DNA of 64,000 bases from Panopea generosa (lineage: Eukaryota; Mollusca; Bivalvia; Adapedonta; Hiatellidae): assembly GCA_029582155.1 (NCBI GenBank), contig CM055901.1, forward strand, positions 48,543,228-48,607,227, given 5' to 3'. Below, in pieces: positions 44,403 through 56,499 of this stretch. Below the pieces are notes generated by a model. That model did not search any database. It saw only the letters and a list, made by a program, of their open reading frames with translations, and was not told the origin of the DNA. Numbering within the stretch: position 1 is the first letter of the stretch; every line of letters begins with the position of its first letter. The translations under genes were made by a program, and so were the position numbers.

Positions 44403-45960
44403 TTTTTATATCGCCCACATTAAAGAGTGGTGGTTATAGGCATATAGAGATCAGGCCTTCTAAAATTCCAAAATGCAAATCAGTCCAGATTTTTTACTAA
44501 CGTAAGAATCGCACTTATTTTAAAAAATCACTAAAATTGCCTTACATTATGCCTTTACATGTATGCATACCCCACCCACCATGTCAGCTGCATCATGTAT
44601 TTTCTCCGTTTATTTATTAATAGGGAAAGATTTCAAGTTTATTTGTGTATTATTTATAACATACTTTATCACAATGTGTACATTTTAATGACTGACATTA
44701 TGTTTCCGCTTTACTGAATAATTTTCATTATATTAAAAATATTCGATCGAACCGGAAGTGTTGCAAGTTCCGGAAGCTGCGTGAAATAATCACCGTGGAA
44801 ACCAATGTAATGGTTCAACCACCAAAATAAATCATTCAGAACCTGTCCCACATCAAAACAAAATTGGTCCGGGTTTTATCACTTTCATTAATTAATGTCA
44901 TTAATTTTATAATTAAAAGTTATTTTTAAAAAAAATGAACAAAACAAGTAACACTGCACATTTTATCAAATATTTTAATGACGCAAACAATATTCCGTCC
45001 GACTGTCCCAGCTTTGGCTAGTGGTATATCAAAGAAATTACGGACACAAACACAGTCTTTTGATGAACCGACAGAATGCTATGGGTCGCTGATCACACAT
45101 CGAAGGCGTGCTACATAGCAATAGACTCTTCCGATAAACTCCCCTAATACCGTCAATGGTTTAGTCGAAATTGACATTTCGCACAGCAGGTGATAAAACA
45201 AACGGATTATTGGGTCAAATGATATTGTCCCAAGGCGTATTTCACTTGTCGGACGTATGGCATGGTAAGAGCAATTTATAAGATTTTATACGACCGATAG
45301 AAAATATGTGGACTGATTTTTTTATTGAACTTTGAAAATGTCTGGACCGATTTTTTTATTAAACTTTGAAACTAAAACTGGTTTTGAACTTCAGAAATCG
45401 GTCAAAAAACCGAAAAACCGGCAATTTTAGAAGGCCTGATAGAGATGCTCCTGTCCATCCGTACATCCATTTGTACATTACACTTTTATGTCAGCTCGAT
45501 TCGTTCTAAACCAATTTTCAACAAACTTGCTAGGACATATTATGCCAGTATGAAGTCTAATTATGCATAAAGTCACTAATTTCTGATCCATTGACTGTCA
45601 GAGTTATGACCCTTTATTTATTTTTAGTGAAAGATGTGGCACACTTTTTCTTGTCAGCACTACTCCTATTTATCTTCTCAATGAATTTTCAAAAAACTTG
45701 CTAGGGAGGATCAGTATGCAGTCCTGTTGTGCTCTTCATAATTACGTTTAATCCATTATTACTTAGCAGAGATATGCTCCTTTGTAATCGACATTCTCAC
45801 ACTTCTGCCAGTTATAGTCTTTGCAAACTTTTAGTCCGATGTTGGCCAAACTTTTTATGGAGTATCAGAATAAAGTATATTTGTGAATATTGTCATTATG
45901 TTCTGATCCATCAACTATTGGCATAGTTATGTACGTTTAATTAGTCCGTTATTCGTTTCC
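44403..45960 (+). mobile_element. Dispersed element R6, interrupted by a hAT-type MITE
   Basis: It begins TTTTTATATCGCCCACATTA and, after the MITE is removed, continues AGAGATGCTCCTGTCCATCC. Two diverged internal repeats share CAACAAACTTGCTAGGACA or CAAAAAACTTGCTAGGGAGG and a following GTATG(A/C)AGTC block. The right end is uncertain. Confidence 0.65.
44452..45438 (+). mobile_element. hAT-type non-autonomous element (987 bp)
   Basis: Perfect 16-bp terminal inverted repeats, CAGGCCTTCTAAAATT and AATTTTAGAAGGCCTG, are flanked by a perfect 8-bp duplication, ATAGAGAT (44444-44451 and 45439-45446). Eight bases and a CAG start are hAT features. There is no transposase frame. Subterminal copies of ACCGATTTTTTTATT occur near the right end. 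Confidence 0.9.
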
Positions 45961-46290
45961 ACCAGATGGGATTTTAGGTTTACCCTCCAGCATTGTGTCT
46001 GTCCATGCGCAAAATCTGGATCTTGAGATAACTTAGGGTGGAGTCATTTAATTTGACATTGGGAAAGAAGGCAATGAGGAGATTATGAATATTTCAATTT
46101 TCTGGCCAGACCCATGTTTTGGTTGCCTTGGCAACAAGTTTTACATAGGAAAACGGAAATTTCTCATTTCTCACCCATTTGCGACATTTAAAGCTTTATT
46201 GTAACCAATTTAGATTTGGTTCAATAATCTTTTTCCCAACAATCAGTTCATGTTCATTTAATCAGAGTTCGAGATAATTCTTTAAGACGA
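45961..46290 (+). repeat. Diverged dispersed repeat, R1-like in part
   Basis: AAGTTTTACATAGGAAAACG, CTCATTTCTCACCCATTTG and TTTAGATTTGGTTCAATAAT recall internal blocks of R1. The start, GTGTCTGTCCATGCGC, has the usual head-like CTGTCC word. Confidence 0.4.
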
Positions 46291-46299
46291 TGAGTAATT

Positions 46300-47920
46300 A
46301 CTCATCAAAATCAGAGTAGATGAGTATTCTTGAGTTTTTCAGAATAGTAATGAGTAATGCGCATATTATGATATACAACCAAACCTGAGTTAAGTTGCAG
46401 CATACAGTAGGGATGTACTATAATGTATAATGGCCCCTTAGAGCATGTGGTTGTTGAATACAGACTAAGTTTGGTTGTAAATGTTTGGCTGCTTAACACC
46501 AGAGGCTGCGTAATAGAGGTAATTGCAAACTCCTGTTAAATTGCTGCGATATTTTGTGTTTAGCTGTTCAAATGGACATCAAACTTTTCATTTTGCCTTT
46601 TATCTTTTACTGCTCAATCTTTGGATTTCTTACAGACTATTGCTGAAAAGTTAAATGACAGTTTAGATGTTAAAAAATAAATGGTATACCAATGCTGTAG
46701 AAAAGTAGGAACAAGACATTGTACTGTGGCATAATTATATTGACTTATTAGTACACAAAATTAGCAAGTTTTCTGCTGCTTAATCGTTCTTAGCATGTAT
46801 GTCATAACTGACCAAAATGCAATCAGAATAAGTACACAAATATAGTTTTAGCATACACACTGCACAATATGGAAGTCATTTAATGCAGTATGTGACATTT
46901 ATTTTTTATGAACATGGCCACTGGGCCATGAACTTTTCAATTGTTAATTAAATTTTTCAAATTTTGTAATCATGTTTTTAGCATTATTTGCTTCCAAAAT
47001 GAACATAATTTTCTAAATGTTAATTTCTTTTTCCATAACCTTTTAACATCTGTTAAAGAAAAATAAACGGCACCTTGAAGACCGAAAAAGGCGCCGTAGA
47101 AACATAGACTGGCCAATGTTTAAATTGGTATAGAAAGTCGCGCATGTGTGTCTCGATACCTTACAAAACAAAATAGGACATTCAAAATAAAAGGTTTCTC
47201 AGAGTATACTGTCTGTACATTTTAAACAATAAAATAACATGACCTTTTAAACAAAGTTTCATGATTTCCGCATTTCATCTCAATATACCAACAACCCAAA
47301 ACCGGGTATATATTAGAGATATTGTTGCAGAGTACGTTTTTTTTTCAAAGATGGTTTCTTCAAATTACAAAAAAAAATTGTCATGGCGTGAGTCATTTAT
47401 GATTTACCCCCACGAGTGAGCGCATATCTCAATATTGTTGAAAGGATTTTCAACCAGGGATATATCTAAAATATTGAAACAACTCTGGGAATTACGGGTA
47501 TCCCACACGTACACTCAGCTTTCCAAAGTTGGTGTCCTGCCAAGAAAAAATCAAGCAACTTAGTGACATTTTTTATTAATTGCACAGACCATCGAAAAAT
47601 GCAAAAAAGAAACAATCAGACAGGAGCTGAAAAATTCTATACCCTTATATAACACACATCCCTGCTTCAAACAAATAAAAATTTGGGTAAACCACACATG
47701 TTATAATCAATAAGAAATATTGATCTCCTTACATAAGTAAATTCCATACAGTCGCTGAGAGAAGCAAGTAGGTGATGTTCCCAAATACTCCAACTGATCA
47801 GTACAAAATTTATGACACAATGTGATCTAAACTAGGTTATATTTTTTTTTGAACAGAACATTCTTTTATTTTGGCTAAAGCATTACAAAAGCTTTTCACC
47901 AAATTATGCAAGCAGTATAA
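46300..47920. other. Unannotated AT-rich sequence
   Basis: It includes a possible TA-MITE fragment at ~46375-46520 (AACCTGAGTTAAG, GGCTGCTTAACACC). A strong-looking acceptor at 46635 is followed by only 14 codons (TIAEKLNDSLDVKK, then TAA); too short to call. Confidence 0.35.
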
Positions 47921-47924
47921 AGCA

Positions 47925-48195
47925 TCTTACAGTCAATCCAGGGGTTTTGCGTTCGAATCCCTGCTCAGCCACAATCTCCTTGATGATTGATATACGACTT
48001 TGTGTCTCATCATCATTCACTCTCACTGTTGATTGTAGTGGGAAAGTTATCAGTTACTTGCAGAGATCATGGGGTGTGCTCGAGTTTTGGTTAACCTTAT
48101 AGGATCCCAGGAAACAGTGGTTCTGTTAACTGATTATCTGTTAGCTCTCGATAGCATAAAAATGGCACTAAATATACAATCAATCAATCATTATT
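47925..48195 (+). mobile_element. SINE family B copy
   Basis: The B box GCGTTCGAATCCCTGC is kept, then GATGATTGATATACGAC, GTGGGAAAGTTATCAGTTAC, GGTGTGCTCGAGTTTTGGTT, CCCAGGAAACAGTGGTTCTG, GCATAAAAATGGCACTAAAT and an AATC-rich tail. The start of the head is truncated. Confidence 0.85.
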
Positions 48196-48199
48196 TTCT

Positions 48200-48510
48200 G
48201 AATCTTCTTTTTTATGAGTCTGAGCATTTTGTGTTGATTAATGAAAAGGAGTAAAATTCTATTTCAACATTGCTGTGTGGATCATTAAAAAATATATAGT
48301 CATAATTATATAACTTATTATATTATTATTATATTAATTATACAAAAGGATATTTTGCATTTAATCCATTTTTTTTTTCTTTTTATTAGTTATAAAATTA
48401 TTTTTTTTAAAATAATAATTATTATATAATTAATGAAAGAAAAAAATATGGCTTAAATGCAAAACGACCTTGACCTTTTGTATAATGTAAGACAACTTGC
48501 ATGACATTGT
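48200..48510. other. AT-rich low-complexity sequence
   Basis: Dominated by TTATTAT, ATTATTA and A or T runs (48300-48440). No gene seen. Confidence 0.5.
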
Positions 48511-48514
48511 GAAA

Positions 48515-48832
48515 GATAATGGCAATGGTGGTTTAGCCGTAGAGCATCCACTTGCATGCGGAGGGCTGTTGGTTCAATCCAAGGCCAGGTTGTACAACAA
48601 ATACCTGAAAATGATACTACAAGCTTCCTGGCTTGGCCCTCAGCATTTAGAGGATAGTTAGTTTAGAGGTCAGAGTGGTGTCTGTATTATGTGATTGAGT
48701 GGGTATCAAACCATATGTCTGTTGCATGATACTCCAGTGTATCACTTCGAATACTGTCTGAAGTAAACACCATCGTGATATCACTGAAAAATTGTTCAAA
48801 CCATTGCTAAACACCATACAAGAACAACATTG
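48515..48832 (+). mobile_element. SINE family A copy, full length
   Basis: The head has GGTGGTTTAGCCGTAGAGC (A box) and GTTGGTTCAATCC (B box). The body has ATACTACAAGCTTCCTGGCT, CAGCATTTAGAGGATAGTTA, GGTATCAAACCATATGTCTG, ATACTCCAGTGTATC, and the tail ends GCTAAACACCATACAAGAAC. The segment that became tandem in other copies is present once. Confidence 0.85.
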
Positions 48833-48839
48833 TGTGAGA

Positions 48840-50325
48840 TATGTGCCACCATTAGGAATGAAAGCAGTATATAGGTGATTCTCTGTCACACTTTGTAACG
48901 TTTGTGAGGAGAGGAAGCCACACACAAAACACATTATTTCTAACTAAACCATCTAGGAGTGTACATAGTGACATACAGGAAACATGATTCTTATTGATCA
49001 CAAGTTTGTTATTGCCAGGGAAAAAAATGGCGAAGCAGATTTGTTTATGGGAACATACCCAATGTAGAGTCGAGTTATTATATAGATTGGTTGCCCATGT
49101 TTATTTACAAATAATAATTTATACAGATATAATTATTGATATGAGGGTACTGGAATGGAAATGGGGGGTGGGGTGCAGAGCCCTAAATAACTTTTAGTAA
49201 GAGGGTAATTTACCCATAAAATACAAAAACAATAGAGGTAGGTTTGCTGCTTGACTTTTGAATCTGTTTGTTAATACATTCGAAACTCATTATCTCTTGA
49301 ATCAATATTCCGGTAATGTTGATATTTTTTGATAGTCCCAACTTTTCCCCTTCTTTGCTTATATAAATAAATTCCTGTTAACTCGATATTGTCTCTGTAG
49401 ATACTCTGGATATCATGATCCCAGTTTTAGTCCCTGATTGATCATTAACATCTTTAATTGATTGTTGTCTCAATATATTTATTGTTGACATAATACTGTG
49501 TGTTTTTCCACCCTGTGTGTCTTTTTTCACAGTTTGTTTATGACGTAACACTAATTACCTGTCAATGACAAAGGTGTCAGTTTTAATGACTTACAGAATG
49601 CTGCAAACATCATGTCATCGAATTGGGTGATTGCATGTTAATTTGGTTTCAATATCATTTGATTCAACCAATCAGCCTTTTATCTTGCACTGCTGAGAAA
49701 TTCAAAGAAGTACCCGAATATTAGGATTGATCACGACAGTGTAATTCTACTGCAAGGACTGTAATATGAAAGCAAAAGTACAATTGACGTGCATCAATTA
49801 TATGGGCTGCGTTACATTTGCTGAAACGTTTGTTTGCAAAAGTTTGGTTACAGAAGTGAACTGAATGAGATGAGCCAGAAGTGTTTTTTCAACTTACTCA
49901 TACATGTTCACTTTAAACATTTGCTAACAGGTTAAACACCTCTGCAAGCTGTTTGCATGTGTTTAATCACGTGACTTAATTGGAAGTGAAGGGACAACAC
50001 TGAGTAGATCGAATTCCGTCTACTTTTCGTTTGTTAGGTCACCGTTTGCGTTTATAAGCAAAGTAAACTTGTGATGAAAATAAATATTGATTTTGAGACA
50101 AAATCTATGTTGATATTTGGATATCTTGAGTTTTTTTGGCAGTCTCTCCAATATAGAGATGAGGGATTTTAATATCTGAAATTCCTTGCAGATGTGGTGC
50201 TTTAGATTTGCTGAAGCGTGACATAAAACAATATTTTAAGCAGAATTGTGATATTGAAAATGAAACCCTTTTTTCCAAAAATATATATGATGTATATTAC
50301 AGTTGGTTGACCTTCATCTTTTTAT
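48840..50325. other. Unannotated AT-rich sequence
   Basis: No confirmed exon or element. A G-rich run (GGAAATGGGGGGTGGGGTGC) lies near 49160. Confidence 0.35.
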
Positions 50326-50329
50326 TTGA

Positions 50330-50500
50330 ACTGTGTCTAAGATGTAACAAAATTTAGTTACATGTAACCTATAAGTCGGATTGAAATGGAATCAAAATGA
50401 AATTATATGACATATTTTAAACGTCGCAAAATACTATGGAATTTTAAGCAGGAAATCTATTTTAGTCATAGGCAAAGTAAGAAAATCCCTTTTTGACTTT
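50330..50500 (+). repeat. Dispersed repeat family C fragment
   Basis: GAATCAAAATGAAATTATAT, GGAATTTTAAGCAGGAAATC and TTTTAGTCATAGGCAAAG match 5265-5375 and show an uninterrupted version of the site hit by the long-TIR element. Confidence 0.6.
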
Positions 50501-50611
50501 ATATTGTAAAACTTTTACATGTGTATGTATTTTACAGATGATTATACATATATATGTGTATTTATATATTTTAAAGGTATTCATACATTTATATATGCAT
50601 CTATTTTTCAG

Positions 50612-50692
50612 ATGATTATGCAGTGTTTGATGCTTTTGTAACACCTGGACCATCCAGACAACCACAGCAGTGTACACCAGTAAGCAAACCAG
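50612..50692 (+). CDS. Candidate internal exon of an unidentified host gene
   Basis: A T-rich acceptor (CATCTATTTTTCAG) and a consensus donor (ACCAG|GTATGT) bound an 81-base open stretch. It encodes, in the only open frame (2 + 26 codons + 1), DYAVFDAFVTPGPSR followed by QPQQCTPVSKP. The proline- and glutamine-rich, G+C-richer composition stands out from the surroundings. An alternative donor (ACACCA|GTAAGC) lies 13 bases upstream. The protein is not recognised. A 35-bp array begins about 150 bases downstream. Confidence 0.5.
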
Positions 50693-50839
50693 GTATGTAA
50701 GTGATGTATTTTAGAGTCATGTGAGATATAGTAGCAATCTGTCAATTGCTGTCCATCATCTTATATCTGATGTCTAGTTTATCAACAATTTCAAATTTCT
50801 TTCAACCAAATTTCATGTTGGTGGTCCTGACTTTGTTCC

Positions 50840-53790
50840 TTATATAGTTGGTTTACAATGAAAACCTTGGCCACACGTATAGTTGGTTTATAATGAAAAC
50901 ATTGTCCACAAGTATAATAGGTTTACAATGAAAACCTTTGCCACAAGTATAGATGGTTTACAATGAAAACCTTGGCCGCAAGTATAGTTGGTTTACAATG
51001 AAAACCTTGGCCACAAGTATAGTTGGTTTACAGTGAAAACCTTGGCCGCAGGTACAGTTGGTTTACATTGATCTTGGCCATGAATATAGTTGGTTTACAA
51101 TGAAAACCTTGGCCACAAGTATAGTTGGTTTCCAATGAAAACCTTGGCCACAAGTATTGATGGTTTACAATGAAAACCTTGACAATAAGTATAGTTGGTT
51201 TACAATGAAAACCTTGGCCACAAGTATAGATGGTTTACAATGAAAACCTTGACAATCAGTATAGTAAGTTTACAATGAAAACCTTGGCCACAAGTATAGC
51301 TGGTTACAATGAAAACCTTGGCCATGAGTTAAGTTGGTTACAATGAAAACCTTGATCATAAGTATAAATGGTTAATAATGAAAACCTTTGCTCCAAGTAT
51401 ATAAGTTACAAAGAAAACCTTGGCCACAAATAAAGTTGGTTAACAGTGAAAACCTTTTCCACAAATGTAAGTGGTTTATAATGAAAACATTGGCCACAAG
51501 TATAGTTGGTTTACAATGAAAACCATGGCCACAAGTATTATTGGTTACAATGAAAACATTGGCCACAAGTATAGTTGGTTTACAATGAAAACCTTGGCCA
51601 CAAGTATAGTTGGTTACAATGAAAACCTTGGCCACAAGTATAGATGGTTTACAATGAAAACCTTGATCATAAGTATATTTGGTTACACTGAAAATCTTTA
51701 CACAAATATAATTGGTTTACACTTGAAATCTTGACCTTACAATGAAAACCTTAGTAACAAGTAGAACTGATTTACAATGAAAACCTTGGCCACAAGTATA
51801 GTTGGTTACAATGAAAACCTTGGCCATAAGTTAAGTTGGTTATAATGAAAACCTTGATCATAAATATAATTGGTTACAATGAAAACCTTGGCCACAAATA
51901 TAGTTAGTTACAATGAAAGTAAGTATAGTTGCTTTCAATGAAAACTTTGGCCACAAGTATAGTTGGTTTACAATGAAAACCTTGGTCATAAGTATAGTTG
52001 ATCTACAATAAAACCTTGGCCATGAGTTTAGTTGGTTACAATGAAAACTTTGATCATAAGTATAATTGGTTAAAATAGAAACCTTGGCCACAAATATAGT
52101 TGGTTTACAATGAAAACCTTGGCCATGAGTTTAGTTTGTTGCAATGAAAATTTTGATCATAAGTATAATTTGTTAGAATAGAAACCTTGGCCTTAAATAT
52201 AGTTGGTTACAATGATAGTCTTGGCCACAAGTATAGTTGGTTAGAATGAAAACCTTGGCCACAGGTATAGTTGGTTTACATTGAAAACCTTGGCCACAAG
52301 TTAAGTTGGTTTGCAATGAAAACTTTGATCACAAGTATATTGGTTTACAATGAAAACCTTGACCTTAAGTATAGTTGGTTTACAATGTAAACCTTGGCCA
52401 CAAGTATAGTTGGTTACAATGAAAACCTTGGCCATGAGTTAAGTTGGTTACAATGAAAACCTTGATCATAAGTATAATTGGTTACAATTAAAACCTTGGC
52501 CACAAATATAGTTAGTTACAATGACAGCCTTGGCCACAAGTATAGCTGGTTACAATGAAAACCTTGACCACAAGTATAGTTGGATACATTGAAAACCTTT
52601 GCCATGAGTATATTTGCTTACAATGAAAACCTTGGCCACAAGTATAGTTGGTTTGCAGTGAAAACCTTGGCCACAAGTATAGTTGGTTTACAGTGAAAAC
52701 CTTGGCCACAAGTATAGTTGGTTAACAGTGAAAACCTTGGCCACAAGTATAGATGGTTTACAGTGAAAACCTTGGCCACAAGTATAGTTGGTTTACAGTG
52801 AAAACCTTGGCCACAAGTATAGTTGGTTTACAATGAAAACATTGGCCACAAGTATAGATGGTTTACAATGAAAGCCTTGGCCACAAGTATAGTTGGTTTA
52901 CAATGAAAACCTTGGCAACAAGTATAGTTGGTTTACAGTGAAAACCTTGGCCGCAAGTATAGTTGGTTACAATAAAAACCTTGGCCGCAAGTATAGTAGG
53001 TTTACAATGAAAACCTTGGCCACAAGTATAGTAGGTTTATAATGAAAACCTTGGCCACAAGTATAGTTGGTTTATAATGAAAACCTTGATCACAAGTTAA
53101 GTTGGTTTTCAATGAAAACCTTGGCCACAAGTATACTTGGTTAACAATGAAAACCTTGGCCACAAGTATAGTAGGTTTACAATGAAGTCCTTGGCCACAA
53201 ATAAAGTTGGTTTACAATGAAAACATTGGCCTCAAGTATAGTTGGTTTACAATGAAAACCTTGGCCACAAGTATAGTTGGTTACAATGAAACCTTGGCCA
53301 CAAGTATAGTTGGTTTACAATGAAAATATTGGCCTCAAGTACAGCTGGTTCACATGTAAACCTTGGCCAACAGTATAGTTGGTTTAGAATGAAAACCTTG
53401 GCCACAAGTATAGTTGTTTTACAATGAAAACTTTGGTCACAAGTATAGTTGGTTACAATGAATACCTTGGCTACAAGTATAGTTGGTTTACAGTGAAAAC
53501 ATTGACCACAAGTATAGTTGGTTTACAATGAAAACTTTGGCCACAAGTATTGTTGGTTACAATGAATACCTTGGCCATGAATATAGTTGGTTACAATGAA
53601 TACCTTGGCCACAAGTATATTTGATTTTCTATGAAAACATTGACCACAAGTATAGATGGTTTACAATGAAAATCTTGGCCACAAGTATAGTTGGTTTACC
53701 ATGAAAACCTTGACCACACGTATAATTGGTTACAATGAAAAGACTTTAGTATAGTTGGTTACAATGAAAATATAGTTGGTTACAATGAAA
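50840..53790 (+). repeat. Minisatellite, 34/35-bp unit, about 84 copies
   Basis: The unit contains ATAGTTGGTTTACAATGAAA followed by ACCTTGGCCACAAGT. Units alternate between GGTTTACAATG and GGTTACAATG, making 35- or 34-bp steps. CTTGATCATAAGT variants recur in clusters near 51350, 51660, 51850, 52040 and 52450, suggesting multi-unit duplications. Frames on both strands are repeat translations. Confidence 0.95.
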
Positions 53791-53799
53791 TTGAAAGTG

Positions 53800-55700
53800 G
53801 CTAGGGAGAGAAAGCATTGACAGCATGCTGTAAAAAGGGTTGTGGTTGTTGATACATGATATGCTCGGAGTATGCTGTTGACTCTGAGTGCAAGGGAGTT
53901 AGAAAACTGATTTTGACAACATCTAAAATTATTACCTTTCTATATATATATAATTGTGAAATAAAAAGTTAATCAGAGTGCAAACCATGGCATTAAGCAT
54001 TATTGGTAACAATTAAATTCAGTATAATTGTGTAAAACAAACATATCAAAGGTGTAGCATAAGGAAATGATAGACATATTATTAAGTTTAAAGTTTCTTT
54101 GATTAGTACATTATTTATTAGTTTGCTCTGAGACAACCTAACATTACTTTACTAAATAATTCAAAGATAAAGTTCAATTAGGAACAATCTCATGTTATTG
54201 CTTGTTTTATTTTATGATGCAAAAAAAGTTAGATAGGAATTCAAAGGTTTTTTTAATAACAGCAATTTCTTCTAGAATGTTGTTAATGCAATGCGCACAT
54301 AACTTTTATACTCTGAGTATATCTATTCTCTCGCAAACAAAGTTTGAGACGGGGTATCTGGGAGGCACAGTGTCAGTTGATCTGTTGGTCATTTGGTCGG
54401 TCTGTGGAGAGAACTTCCTTCACAGTTTTCAGGCGATTGAAACTTTGTATACATGGTCAACATCAAGTGAAGATATGCTTGACACGGGTTTTGTGACAAA
54501 GGCTTAATATCATGAAGAGTTATTTCCGTGCACTTAATGTTTTTGTGGAGGGCAAACTACTGTCACCATTTTCAGGCAATTGAATTGAAAATTTGCATAC
54601 ATGATCAACATCAAGACAATAGTATAAATGTGTTTGATGCAAATTTTGTAGCATTGACTATACTTCATTCAAAATATATCCATTAAACGATCCTCACGAA
54701 CACATGTTAAACAAAACATATGCATTCTGAAGAAACTCTTGCACCAGAAATATAAAACTCATATAGTGATATTTTAAAACAATTTGAAAAATGGTGCAAT
54801 GACTCCTAGGTTAGATGGCAGCACTCTTTTTTTTTAACTTACATGAGGCAATTAAAATCTTCACCGGACTAATTAGGTCAGGTTGTTTTCATCTTGCTAT
54901 AGTGGATGTCCAATTAGGATAATCACCTGCTGTAGCTTTAAAAATAAGCCTGTTAATTTGAGGAACTAATTTTTGACAGGCAAGTTCTTTGGCACCACAA
55001 AATCTTCAATATGTGTGTCATGGTTTCCAAGAAGCTTGCATTTTTAAGTGCATCCAGGTGACCCAGAAAACTAAAACAATCACAGAGTAATCACAGTCAT
55101 CTACCTGCAGTCTGTTGGGTCTGTTTCTTACACTGTTTACAGAACCAGAGTTTGATAAAATGGTGCCAACTTCTTAATTTGTTTATCCAATTTAAGTAGT
55201 ATATTGCCATGAAATGTAACCACCCCACCAGATAAGCATGAGTACTGCACTGAAAAGCTTTATATAAATACCTGCAAGGCTAAAGATGCTTTTGTATGTT
55301 GTTTTTAGTTTTTTTTGCTTTAAGCTTTGGTTACTACTTTTTCATGTAAAACATAGAATATATTTAGATTTAAAGCTTAACTCAACAATGAATAACTTAA
55401 CTAATCTGAGGATATTTTTAGTTTTCATCTGGATTTTTTTTTTAATAATGAAAAATTTAGTAATTACGTTAGTGGTCTTTGTCAATTCTGTTTCATGCAA
55501 GTTGCAAATTTTAGACCTATTTGAAAATGGACCCGACAGGGACTTGCATGCAAATATTTGTAGGAAATGGACCCTGCAAGGTCTTGTGTACAAGTAATGT
55601 ATGTTTTTAGAGTAGCTTTCAACAATATTTTAGTCAAAATAATGACCTTGTCTGCTTGAGCAATTATTTTTATTAACATTGTCACACAGGAATAACATGC
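53800..55700. other. Unannotated; includes one probable dispersed repeat (~54310-54830)
   Basis: Around 54330-54620 two diverged copies of a block (TTCAGGCGATTGAAACTTTG and TTCAGGCAATTGAATTGAAA, each followed by ATACATG.TCAACATCAAG) suggest a repeat of the internally duplicated type. The 101-103-codon frames at 54202-54507 and 55286-55597 have no recognised features. Confidence 0.4.
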
Positions 55701-55704
55701 CACA

Positions 55705-56010
55705 GATACTATGGTAAGTTCAGTCAGTAACGTGTCTTACTATCAATCCAGGGATGATGAGCTCTAATCCCTGCCTGGTTTGAGTGATGATTAACCCGAG
55801 ACAATGTGACATTGTGTCCCATTGTCAGTTGTCTCTCACAACAGTTTACTGATCAAGAGAGAAAGTTATCAGTTACTTGCAGATATAAAGGTGTTCTCGA
55901 GTACTAGTTAACCTTCCAAGAGTCCAGGAAACAGTGCTTATTGGTAAACTGATCATCTGTTAGCCCTCGATGGCAAAAAAATGATGCTAAATATTCAAAC
56001 AAACAAACGA
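55705..56010 (+). mobile_element. SINE family B copy, diverged
   Basis: The head keeps AAGTTCAGTCAGTAACGTG (A-box region) and GAGCTCTAATCCCTGCC (degraded B box). The body shows GTCTCTCACAACAGTTTAC, GAAAGTTATCAGTTACTTGC, CCAGGAAACAGTGCTTATTG and GGCAAAAAAATGATGCTAAA, with an AAAC-rich end. Confidence 0.8.
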
Positions 56011-56256
56011 TCATGGATGGACTCATGATTAGTAATTGACCAGTAATAACAGCAGAAATATATAAGTTATATACCATTTAATTCTAAGAGTTGATATGTG
56101 TTTTGCAAATATTCTTGAACATTGTTGATATAACTATTGCACATACCGGTAATTATACATGTGTACTTAAATGCATAATTACATTTGTGAAGTAGGTCAC
56201 TAGGAATTTAAGTTGAACTTTCTATAGGCTTATGACATGCATAGCTCTTTTTGTAA

Positions 56257-56282
56257 GGGGGGGGGGGGGGGGGGGGGGGGGG
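56257..56282 (+). repeat. Poly-G tract, 26 bases
   Basis: An uninterrupted run of 26 G about 220 bases before the 32-bp array. It mirrors the poly-C tract beside the 38-bp array. Confidence 0.95.
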
Positions 56283-56499
56283 TTGTTGAATCTATGGAGG
56301 TTCTGCTACAAGCAACAGTTTTTAGTTAAGTTTTTATTACAGGTATTTAATATAATGTCTGCAAGAGATATTCAGAAATAAATTGTTTAGTATAAGAACA
56401 TTAATCAGTTTTATTAGAAAAGCTTTGAAGTACAAAAATATTTTTTTATTGTTACATATAAAAGGTATTATTACCCTGGCTTTGCTTATATCAACAAAA

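Noticed and set aside
44083-44439. 118-codon plus-strand frame
   Set aside because: It runs across repeat-like sequence and into the head of dispersed element R6, with no domain or codon pattern suggesting a gene.
46636-46680. Possible terminal exon (TIAEKLNDSLDVKK, then stop) after a strong acceptor
   Set aside because: Only 14 codons, without any matching upstream exon nearby; too little to support.
55286-55597. 103-codon frame with a hydrophobic start that could look like a signal peptide
   Set aside because: The Phe/Leu-rich start comes from T-rich DNA, and no homologous or conserved feature supports it.
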